From Trachythela sp. YZ-2020 (lineage: Eukaryota > Cnidaria > Anthozoa > Malacalcyonacea > Clavulariidae), in the NCBI GenBank assembly GCA_016169945.1, contig JADLSH010000127.1, positions 3,847,501 through 3,911,500 on the forward strand: a stretch of 64,000 nt of DNA. The letters run 5' to 3'. Shown piece after piece: positions 46,101 through 58,100 of this stretch; position 1 is the stretch's first letter, and every line of letters begins with the position of its first letter. Under the pieces are notes generated by a model. That model saw only the letters and a list, made by a program, of their open reading frames with translations. It was not told where the DNA came from and made no database searches. Made by a program: the position numbers and the translations under genes.

Positions 46101-49100
46101 GTACATGATGTTTATATACGTTTCAACCAACAACCTATATAGCGTTTTTGCGACATTTTGATTCGATTTTCAGGGAATCATTGGTAGCCAGCAGACGTCA
46201 ACAAACAGTTACCCCAAGGTGACATTACCAAACCATGACCATGTTAACCGCAGGCACAGCAGCAATGCCCGCAATGGTAGTAAAACTACCCCGGCACCAA
46301 CGTACAATTTCACAATGGACGACATTCTGCAGTATTTCTTTGGCAAAGCAAACGACAAAAAGCTTGGCAATAACGAAGATTGCGCGGAAAGTAATGGAAT
46401 CTGTGAGTTACAATTTCAATACTATGCTTTAGCTAGGGATAATTGTGCCATATTCGCATAATGGTTTCGGAACGCTGAAATGCAGTGCATTGATCTAGTT
46501 ATTTCAGTCACGATCCAGTTATCGGAATGTTCCATTGTCTTTTCATTGTTTTGAAAATCCCACTGTTCTCCATGCCATCCAGTCACTTGTTGTTTTGACA
46601 TAATTGAGACGTTATTCAAAGGGCCTACACTCAACAGTCTTCTCTATATTTTTCATGCGTAAGAATGAAAATTCTTGAAACTTTGAAACGTTAATTGTTT
46701 TCAGAAGCATGTTAAAACACTTAGTACATCATCCCGTTAACGACGTTTCTAAAGTTTCTTTCTGGGCCAAAGGAAAGGATTTGGTATAGTCAAACTGGAA
46801 GCACTCTTCTCGAATGTAACTGAGGCAAAGTTACATAATAAGACAATGGTACATTGCAGTTGCATAGATGAAAGGCACATGCACTATAACCACCGTGTGG
46901 TCAACGTTCTCAACTGTGCCTTTTACGCGTGTACGCAGGGGCTTCCTCCCATTTCAAAGCCATCAATGACTATGGGTTGTCAGAGATGCTTCCTTCCCTC
47001 CTGGTTTCCAAATCCAAATTTGAATTTTCCCAAATTTAATAAGAAACCCCTGGGGGAACTTGCCTCCCAGATTTTCAGATAAAACAAAGAAAACCTCCAT
47101 TTTCTAATAAACACAGTCTCCTTAAAACGTAGTGCTTTCCCCCAAATTTTGAGTTCCATCCTTCGCCTGTGGACATAGAGCGTTCTGGCGACCATTGAGC
47201 TCCCATGTTTTCTAAACGACCCCATACTCATACTTTATGCGACTGGAACGCTAACGCAGGGGAAATGAAGGAAACAACAATTCAGTTTGAGTTTGAAATA
47301 CTTAACGCCGACATTGACTGTGTATATGAGTGAGAGAAGTTAAAAAGTTATTATTAATATAAACTTTAAGACTTTAGGCAAAAAGGATAATTTTTTTTTA
47401 TTTTACAAAATTGCGGTTGTTTTGTTTTTTTGTTTTTTAAGTATTTCCACTTTTTTCTTGAAGTTTTATTTTAAATAGAATAGAACTTAAGCTTTTTTTA
47501 ATCTTCTACGTACAGCTGTTTCAACGGATGTTAAGTATTTCACTTCAAAACTCAAAAAAAATATTGCTTCATCCTATTATATGAGTTAGGTTTTGATTGA
47601 TTGAGTTAGCGTTCCCCATACTCACACTTTATGCGAGTTCTGATGACGTGATAACATGATCTTCAATGCACATGTCTCCATCATATCAACATTATGTCTG
47701 GGAATTTATAAATCTATGTTTGATTGACATGTTCGCGACCATAAATCGCATTCTTGTGAGTGAATAAGACAAAATATATAATATAATGATTAGGAACTGA
47801 AAATTCAAAAGTAATTGATTGAAAGAATTACGGAGGGAAGAAGTGATATAATATATTTACCAAATATATTTCACACAAGAAGTAACATATTTTCCAAACG
47901 CTCATGGAAAAAACTTCGTAATTTCATGATCGTTCAGCCGAAACACACAACGGAAATCATGACCTTTATACTTTTCTTAAGACATGCACGCGTGGTTTCA
48001 GACAATATTTATGACTTTTGGTCAGAAATCCAGAGAAAAAATGTTGATAAGTCGTTCACAAATGTTTTGTTTTGGCACGTTGACGTATTTTGGATGCTTT
48101 TAAAAGGGTGCATGACACTGATTGAAATCTATCCGAAACGAGGAAAAATGTCTTTTTTGACGATCAGAAAATTGTATAATTTCGTTGAATATAGTTTCAA
48201 AAGCCATTTCAAAGTACAGATATATCATATATGCCTGCGTTTAGGTCGAGATTTTCTAATTTTGTTCCAGCAACTACAAGATTCTGTATTTGATAATAGA
48301 AGGCTGCAGGATGCATGTCATCTCGAATTAGAATTAAATAAAGTAACATTTGATTGATAAGGCAAATTAAACGAAGTGGAGTCCCTTTAAGGGCTTTAAG
48401 TGCTTTTTATAATTACACCGCTTGAAACAGTGACAATTTCTAGAAAAGCTAGCGCTAGCACTTATAATCCTCTCTTAATCAATTTAATTCATATTCCACT
48501 TGTATATACACATCATAGACACACATATCGTGTCGGCATTTTGATATCAGAGCATAGATCTGAAGGCGTCTGTATCATCAGTTCTTGATAAGATTTTGAT
48601 TATATTAACACCTGGGATTGTGTAGTAGTAGGTTTTGTATCAGGATCATCGTACGAGAATCTATTATCTATACATTAAGCCATATGTAGAGACCAAATTG
48701 CGTATCTTCGATAGATCTTTCACAAGTTATAACCTCTTTTAGTGGCCATTGCATACAACAATATCTTCATACAGTCACGATTCAGTGATCAGAATGTTCC
48801 ATAGTCTTTTCATTGTAATTTTGAAAATCCCACTGTTCTCCATGTCATCCATCCAGTCACTCGTTGTTTTCACATATTTGTGACGTTATGCAGAGGGCCC
48901 ATATGTCTGGACTTGTATATTTAAAGGTTAAAGGGCAGGTGGGACCATCCCCGGGTTTTTGCAGCCATAACCCTCACGAGTCACGGCTCCTTTTCATTGT
49001 CCGCATTACATTAACGGGATGAGAGGCAGGATGATCTTTCTATGATTTTAGACCCACTATATATATTAATTGCCAACACTTTTAATGGCCAAAAATATAT

Positions 49101-52100
49101 TAATGGCCTGGCACAAAATGTATATGTAGGAATAAGGCCAAAAAATTATGTTTCTGGTCAGTGGGTTTGTGCAGAACCCAAGGTTTCGCCCTTCATTTTT
49201 TTCTTAAGAGTTAATAAGGAGGCGCTTTTTTGGAGAAATGGGTGAGTATTTTTCTATTTTTTATAAAGTGTATAGTGATATTTTTATGCTTTTAATGCTA
49301 AACTGTCACCAAATTTGCAGGTTTAATAGAATACATTTTTTTATTTGCCAAAAAAAACCCCGTTAAAAATGACGCACAGTTAAAAATGACGCGCGCGCTG
49401 ATCAGAAACAGAAGATGTTTTTGGCCTAATTATAATGACTATATATAATGCCACTTAATGGTTATACAAAATATTAAATATGGCCTCAATTTTATAGCAT
49501 TATTAATAGTTGTATTTTAATTAAAAAATTACTATATTTTTATATTTCTCGACCGCCAGCTGTATTTAAAAATGTAACTAACTGTACAAATTAGAACTCT
49601 AGAGCTAAACAAAGAAATTTTTGGAGAGCACTTTTCATCGCAAATACGCAACATATAAAAAGATGGTCTCTTAATCACATCCTGAAAAATTCACTGTTCT
49701 TTCTGCTAAAATTCGGAGTGCACAGTAGCTACTTAAAGGTAGCTAAGATTAAAAACTACTGCACGTATCATATATATATGGAATTAACTATTAAGTCAGG
49801 GTTTTATATGATTCAGAAAAATTGTATTTTTCCTAGAAACGATTACCAAAATTTTGCGAATTTTGCAAAATTTTGTTAAACTATATATAGGATTATTTTG
49901 ATCAACAACATGTCAGTTCCTTTAACCGCCGTTTGAATTTTCGTTTTCGGTATTTTCCCTAGATATGCGAAATCTTGATATGGCCCCAATAGGACCTTGG
50001 CTGACAAATAGCCAAACAGGCGAAACGAGTCGAATAATGACTTCCGCAGACCACCCGTTTTGTGTTGCGAAAATGTTCAATCGATCATTATCTGTTGTGT
50101 GTATTGATAAGGCTTTATTATTAACACAACAATTGTGACTTGGATTTTTGCAATTAAGATTTATTGTTTTTTTCATTATCTATATACGCGTATTAAATTA
50201 CGTCCCAGTAAAATACTGTAGTCAATTCCGATTATTTTGGTCCCTGTTCATTTGCTTATCATTTTGTGGTTTATCACTAATTCACAAGTAACCTTCAAGA
50301 AAACAGTAGTTATGTTGCTTTTTAGGTTAGCCCAGTTTCACTCAAGCCATATAACTTTGGGGGCTTGCCAGTGGTGTAGAAAAGGAGGGGGCGCTATGGG
50401 CGAGGGGCTGAGTCACTTCATTGTTGCAATAATGCTTGCACATATATGATTTTCCACAGTTTTCATTCTCCAAGCATCACTTAAAGGCTGTTTTCCACTG
50501 CACATGTATATATTGTACCGAAACGTAGCGTATTTCTTTGTTTCCTGAGCACCCGGGTAGAACTAATGACTTCGGCACAAGAGAAAATGCTATGGTACTC
50601 TACGTTACGTTTGAAGTGGAAAACGGCCTTTAATACTATTTCAGGCATGAATATCGTCATCCACACACGGATGGTTTCACCTCCTGTAACATTCTCGTCT
50701 AGAGAGCTCCCTCCCCTTGCTTATGAATTTAGTTTTACAGCACTGAGGCTGAGGTTAGCCGCTCCTCCGCAGGCAACTTAGCCTGCGTGGCAGGCGTTCT
50801 ATTGTGGAGGAGGGAGTTTTGTTTAGAGCGCGCGCTTTTTTTGTCTATTGTGGGGGAGGGAGTTTTGTAGCAGGCTACAGGCAACTGTGTGTTCAATACT
50901 ATTCTTCAACTAATAGTTCATCTACATCCTGTATCACCCCCAATATTCCCACGTAATCCCCTTTCCACCTTTACGACAATAACATTAAGAGGTATTTTAT
51001 ATCATTGTATTTTATCGGGGTTTTTTGTATGAAATCTTTCGCTATTATGAAATATCAGTTGAAGAATAGTATGAACACACAGTTGCCTGCGGAGGAGGCT
51101 AGGCTGAGGTCTATTTTCAGTTCTTTTGACTCGACGCCATCAGCCATGTTACATTCCAGTTAACTTGACTTGATCGACTGCGTGCGTGCAGAATTTATCA
51201 GATCTTAGACTTAAAACGAGTTTGATATTGCAAAAGTACATTTAGTGATATCATCTTAAAATTTATCTTAAAACAATTTTTTGAATTTTTAACTCGCCAT
51301 TTCTTGTCTTGTGCGATTATCATGTCTAGCTCGTACAATAAAGTCTATAGGATAAGATCTACATTATGCCGCGGCCGAGATAATACTGCATACCAGCTCG
51401 CATATTGCGTAGCAGCCATGTGGAACCAGTATATTCTCATACACTGAAAGACCAACTCCAATGATCAAGTCCTATAGCATGGGAAATACAGATGCGGCTA
51501 GCACGCTATGCCCTTTACCCATTAATTAAGCTACTATAGGTCGAGGGAAGTGTATTAAGGTACGTTTACACGCTGCGATTTGTCGGGCCGATTTCAGATG
51601 CACGTTAATGATATTTGAAAAATACGTGGCAAACGTCATCTGACAACATCACCAACGTACCTTTATTTAGGATGGGTGGCTGCTCTGCACTGACTTGATG
51701 TGCTCGAAAACTCGTGTAAGTAGAGTTGTGGTGGTTCTTTCATATGCTTCAAGGGTTTTTCTCTGTGTTTTCCACCCTCACCAAAAAGTAACCCTTCCAC
51801 TTTACCTGTGCTCTGTGATCAAAGGTGAGTCATATGGTTGTGACCAGAGGCGCCCTATAGTAAGCCATCGATACGATCACGTTTGAGCTTCGATCGTCTC
51901 ACCCCCTAAAATACAATACAATGGAGACTCCGAAAAATTTCATTTTTTATAATTCTACGTATCGACTATTATTCAATCATCTTCAGGAATTATAATAATG
52001 ATAATTCCTGAAGATGACTGAAGAATAATCGAAACGTAGAATTATAAAAATGAAATTTTTCGGAGTCTCGCCATAATTATATTGTATTTTATCAAAATAC

Positions 52101-55100
52101 TCAGTGGTTACCGCAAATTTTAGCACCTCCTAACTCGCTTTTACTTCATTATACGCCATTAGGTTTACAGAATTACAGAGTGGAGTCGTGTGCATAATAT
52201 ACATGCCGCATAGCCATTCTTGATATAAACATGATTTAATATAATATTTGATATAAACATGATTTAATAACAATTGCCAGTTTGAGCCAAAAGCACACTG
52301 GCTTATCTAGGGCTCTCACTGGCGGACACACACGCAAACACAAGAAAGAATAAAAAGATTAAGTCAAACATTTGATTTGGAAAAGCGATTAGTGTCGACT
52401 ATATACTTTTGAACAGCTGCAAACAAATTTCGATTTATCTGAAATGTTACATCACTAGAGCCGTACAAACAAAGTTGAACTTTTCCATACTCGCTACTGT
52501 TTGACCAATGTTTCCCACTAATTTCACAGCACAGCTAAATAATATTGTTCTTTGAGCAGCATATCGTGGACATGAAATGAAATAATGCAGAACTGATTCT
52601 TCACGATACCCACACGCACAACTAGGTGATAACTTACATTTTATCTTAAATAAATAGCTATTCAGACCGGAACATCCAAGCCCAAGCCGAGTATGTAAAA
52701 TTGAAGCTTGCCTTGTTGATTAAAGAATACCTATATAATGGAGGTGATTCAAAATTTTCAAAATACATACGTTTAAGTGCACTCTTATATATATGACGAC
52801 AAATTACATGCGGAACGTACATTGTTATCAAAAAAATTCCACCTACGAACCGATGAGGGCAAAAAAGAATTATAGAATCTTTGAGTATGAGTGGAATATA
52901 AACATAAGTTATTGCGTGATCTTAATGTACATTGTGTTCGTTGTCTTTGATATGCGCCGGTATGAAGGTAGAAGATCAAACAAAAAAGATGACAATTACT
53001 GATTAATAATTTTATAGAAGAACACCAATTTATGAAATAGTCTTCGAGACGCGAGTTTTTCCCAACCCAATTCTTCATGTGAAGACGTTCATAACCAGTA
53101 CCTTTGATTGCTCCACATACTACCACGCGAGCAGCTTCGTATATATATATTTTCTAATAGTATAGAAGGAGTTCTGGCAGGAATTGAACCTGTGGTCCTG
53201 CGATTCTGGGGCAGCCCTCTAACCAACTGAGCTACAGAGTCCAGTTGTTGAGCATCAACCGCAAGTTCGGGTTCAAGGGCGGTTAACGCTCAGCAACTGG
53301 ACTCTGTAGCTCAGTTGGTTAGAGCGCTGCACCGGAATCGCAGTGCCGCAGATTCAATTCCTGCCAGAAGGCCTAAGTTGCATTTTTTTTAAATGTATAT
53401 AAATTTCCGTTCGAGTATTCCATCTACTAACACCTTCTACTATTAATCCAATCGAACGAGATGCCGAGAAACATCTCGATATTTACCCATATTTTCTAAT
53501 AATTGCACTTCACTATCTGTACAGTCTGCCCAAATAAAATCCGCATATTCTAACAAATGTCTAACAAGACTTTTATACAATTATATCCAGAGTTTGTCTT
53601 TCCAGTCGGAATTTTAAAGACTTTAATATGTTTAGGCATGTGGAAGCCTTGGAGTGAATTTTCAATGTATGCTGTTTCCAAGCTAGATAAATTATTTTGT
53701 AAGGTTAAACCTAAGTGTGTATGCGACGCCACTTCTAAAATGGCACGATCATTCAAATACAATTCAGGGTGAAAAAGTTTGTGCTTTTTAGCGGAAAAGA
53801 CAATTGCTCAACGGGCTCATAGATACTAACCATTTTTTTGACCATTCTGAAATTTTGTCTAGGTCATGGTTCAAAATACACAATATTTGATAAAGCTTTT
53901 TGTTTTCAAAGCGAAATTAACTAAATGAGCACTGATCCGTGCGAAAAGATTAACACAAAATACCGCTCGGTTGCGGTTGTAAAGCATTTCGGCCCCGTTC
54001 ACACGGGGCCTTCGTAACCGTACGAATTCGAGACCCAAAAAATTAGGTTACCAAATTTGACGGCCCCGTGTGAACAGCGGAAGCGGTCTTTTCAATACCA
54101 TTTTGCACGGTAGAGGATTGGGAATGAGATAATACTAACTCAATATATTAAATTAATATGAAGTATTGATTACGGGAACCACTCAGTATTTTAATGAAAT
54201 ACAAAAGAACAGTAACTCCGAATAACATCAATCCTGATGATGATTACAATCTAGTCGAAACGTCGATTCAATAAAATAACAAAATGTTATTCGGAGTTAC
54301 TGTTCTTTTGTATTTCATGAAGTATTGAGGTTAATAACAAAAACAAGAAAAGCAAAGCCTGGCCAAGTTGAAAACACTTGTTGTGGTGACGTATGTTTTT
54401 CAAAAATATACCGCATATACGTACTTCGTCAAAAAGATATGAAAACTCAATTTGTGGCATAAGCGCTTTTACCCTCTTATAACAGGATTGACTGGGGTGC
54501 TGCAATTGTCTGTTCTACAGTTGGCAATTTGCTCGTGTGTCCACCGAGAAAACCGAAGGAAGTATGCAAAGATTTTCAAAGAATTATCAGTTGCTGTACG
54601 ACGTAAACAAGTTTACTACAAGTGTACTTCGGGGGCTACAATTAATCCGGTTCCGTGTGAACACTTTTCGTATCACAATTAATCCGGTTCCGTGTGAACA
54701 AGTGGAACCGGACGGGTTTGCCGCGTGCGGTCCCGAATTCGTCCGGTCTCGTGTGAACGTATAGTCTTAACGCCGGCCTCCACTTGCACGTACGTACGCA
54801 CAATTGCACGCACGTATGTGTTTATACTTTCGTGAAATTTGATTGGTTAAAAACTTGACGGCCACACAGAAAGTAGAATACAGTTCTACTGTCATACGTA
54901 CAAAAAGTTAGCAGCGACGGTCAAGATTAGCAATCATTTTCGAGTCAACAGAGCACTTCCGCGTACGGCCAGCGCGGCCGATTTTGCGCATGTACGTATG
55001 ACAGTAGAACTGTATTCTACTTTCTGTGCGGCCGTCAAGTTTTTAACCAATCAAATTTCACGAAAGTATAAACACATACGTGCGTGCAATTGTGCGTACG

Positions 55101-58100
55101 TACGTGCAAGTGGAGCCCGGCTTTTAGTGGGCATTTTTGTCCAAATTGTAGGTTGAACTTGATTTTATGAAGGCAATTCGGTGGTGTATTCGTCAGAACA
55201 AGTGCCTTTCACATCCGAGATCTCCGGTTCGGATATGGCTGCGAAACTTTTTGTGTGAAATGTAATATAAACGAGTTTTCTCCTGACACTTGGGATTAGG
55301 ATAAATATATGAACAAAAATAATGTCAGTGTATATAACGTCAGTAAGAGTAAAGTAAACGCGATCTCCAACGTCATTGTGTCGAAACTAGGGCTTACCAG
55401 GGCGCCTCTATAGTTGTCACCATACCAACACGGACGTATAGCGAAGCATCTGGAGTTGGGGGGGGAAGATTTTTACCTGAAAATTGAACTTCAATGTTAA
55501 AATTTACCTGAAGTATAACGATTATACTAGACCTTTTTCTGATTGACTATCATTGTAATACTGAGTTGTTTGAAAGATAGGGGGGTCTGTGGGTTCTCCC
55601 CCAGAATATTTTTATATTTTTTAGGCTCCAGGACTGCATTTCCGGCGTTTGCTGAAGCGATTTTGCAAACGAATTGCGTCCAAATTGACTGTATTTTGCA
55701 CAAAATTTTAGTTATGTCGAGGTTTTTAAAGAGATCAGGTTCTTTCAAGTCATTTAACATTCGATTTTAGTTATAACTTTACAGAATATAACGATTTTAT
55801 CCCCTAAATTTTACCTGAAAATGTCAAAATTTTACCTCGAATTTTACCTGATTCTTTTTTACCTTTTACGGTTGGGGGAGTCGCTTGAACACGGAGTACA
55901 GTACAAGGTGGAAGGGTGCTGGAGTAAAACCCTCGAAGTACAGAAGGGAGCCAATCTCAACTCTACTTACACGAGCATTCAATCAAGTCAGAGCATGGGA
56001 TTCACCCTAGCTTTGACCTACAGTAGCAAGCCTACCTCAGTGGTAAGCGGCATCGCGTAAACCGCATTTACCATCCATGCTTCGGTTATTGAAAGCTCCA
56101 AGCTCACCATTACACTCATTTAAATAGAGCTGGCGTCTTTTCCATTGCCTAATCTTTAGTAATTTCCATCCTTCAGGTTGTGATGTTTGTCAACAGAAGA
56201 CTTCCGACCATTGTCCGATGCATGGTCCTTTCCAGTGCCTGCGCAAACTAGTCAATACTGAACGACAGAAAGCGGAAATGAAAGACAAAGTACGTGTGAC
56301 GTATGCGGTTTCGTCATTTCCGCCTGAAGTACAGCTTTGTGAATCCTCAATTCCAGGCCACTTCTACGGAGTTTGCGCGCGACAATTCATCCCAGTAGGC
56401 ACCTGGATAGGACCTTACGAAGGTGTCCGAGTGTCTGCCGAGGATATTCACGAAGGAATGGACATGTCTTACATGTGGGAGGTATAAACTGTTTATTATT
56501 ACTTTGTTGATTATTACTTTGATCAGTATAGATGATAATAACATGGTTTCGAGTTTTTCAAAAACTATCAAAATTGCGGAGTCCAAAGAACGAGTTCAAT
56601 TTGTTCCCAATCTATCGCTTAAAATTGCAATTTTTATACTCAGGCCATACAAAACTATACAAATGCATACAATCAGTGACAAATTACTACATAATATTAC
56701 TACATTTTCGCCCATGGTTGCAAAATACTGGGTCTACTACTCTATATGGGGAGGGGGTTACTTCTTTTTTTGTCCATACTCTGTAAATGGATTAGAAAAC
56801 CCTTAAGCGCCTGTTTATATGGAGGTGAATTACCCGACAAGGCAAGTTACTGGGCAACGGCGAGATCCCAGCCGTTATAGAAACTTATAGTTTTCCCGGT
56901 TGACCGTTTACATGACACAACCGGGTAACTCGCCATGGCAAGATCCCGGCAGAAAGAGGCGAGATAAATATATTCCAATCTAAACACATTTCCCGCGTAA
57001 CTCGCCAATAGAGCACGCATGTTTCCTTTGTTTTCCTACTTTGATAAATAACATAGCCCAATCTAAACCCTCAAAAGTGTATAAAAGAGGCATAATTACA
57101 ATGTATTCGGCGGTCAAATACATGGTAACTCGGTTCCATATAAACAGATCGCTTCTTTGTCCCGGCATGGCGAGTAACTCGCCTGGCCGGGTAACTCGCC
57201 CCCGTATAAACAGCCCCTTAGAAAATATTTTGAATATCTTCTAGGTGTACCAAGATGGACGTATATTTTCATATTTAGATGGCAGAGATGAAAGTGTATC
57301 GAGTTGGATGAGATTCATACGTTGCGCCCGACATAAACACGAACAAAATCTCTTCATATTTCAATATGGCGACAATATCTACTATCGCGCATACAAAAAC
57401 ATATCTCCTGCCTCAGAACTACTGGTTTGGTATGATGATCAATACGAGAAGTTTCTTGGGGTACCTATACGTCTACGATATATGAACCCGGCTTTAATTG
57501 GTAAGATTTTGGCTTCTTTTTTTTGCACAGGGTGTAGTGGAGGGCAGACTCAAAGGGGGTTGAATCTTTTCTTGTTTTTTTCCTTTGTAGGGATGAGTCC
57601 CTTCGTATTTTTGTTGGCACAAAGTATTGCCGTATTTGAAATAACTTTTAAAATGATGCTGACAGATAAAATAATTCATTCATTAGGTCAAGTATATCCT
57701 CAGGATATTGATCTCACGACAAAGGACCCTAACTATCTACCCTCTTCATATGTACCCCCTACACAACCCCTACATTGCGACACTAAATTCTCCGAAACTA
57801 CTCCACCAAATAACATTCGTCCCAAATCACCGAGCAATGAGTGCAACACTGACCCCACAAAATCCTCTGGAATTACAAAGGAAACCGCTGACACAAAAGA
57901 TGCAAGTTGCGGGAGCGCAAGTCCGCGCGAGAGCCCAGGTAGTCTGGAATCTGGTGTCTGGCGATGTGGCCAATGTTTTAAGAGTTTTACCCAGCGTTCA
58001 TTGCTACAAATTCATGTGTGTCCACGTTTACCAGAAAAGCCGTACCAATGCGGGCATTGTGCCCAGTCCTTTTCCCACCCCACGGACTTACGCACGCACG

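Larger units (their letters stand above)
53172..53369. repeat. palindrome of two tRNA-like SINE heads, back to back
   Basis: Left half on the minus strand and right half on the plus strand both read GACTCTGTAGCTCAGTTGG, then GTTAGAG, then a TTCAATTCCTGCCAGAA end. The arms are about 70 bases. Between them is a 58-base spacer whose ends also pair (CCAGTTGTTGAGC with GCTCAGCAACTGG). Confidence 0.85.
52540..53770 (-). mobile_element. decayed LINE ORF2 C-terminus, split by a SINE palindrome
   Basis: Read on the minus strand from right to left, frames show VASHTHLGLTLQNNLS, then YADFIWADCTDSEVQLLE (53420-53550). After the SINE come ARVVVCGAIKGTG, KNWVGKNSRLED, RFYNSFLPSSVRRWN (52785-53126) and finally a cysteine cluster CACGYREESVLHYFISC (52560-52640). 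This is the usual order at the end of a non-LTR retrotransposon ORF2. Several frameshifts make it dead. Confidence 0.8.

Noticed and set aside
54229..54262. CTGATGA...GAAAC string resembling a hammerhead core
   Set aside because: Stem II pairs weakly with an extra base, and neither stem I nor stem III can be closed around it. It is the CGAAACGTCG family motif of the surrounding MITE.
55821..56060. Internal coding exon of PRDM6 between exons 2 and 3
   Set aside because: Its donor phase (0) breaks the frame of exon 3, whereas exon 2 joins exon 3 directly and restores the CDVC zinc knuckle.
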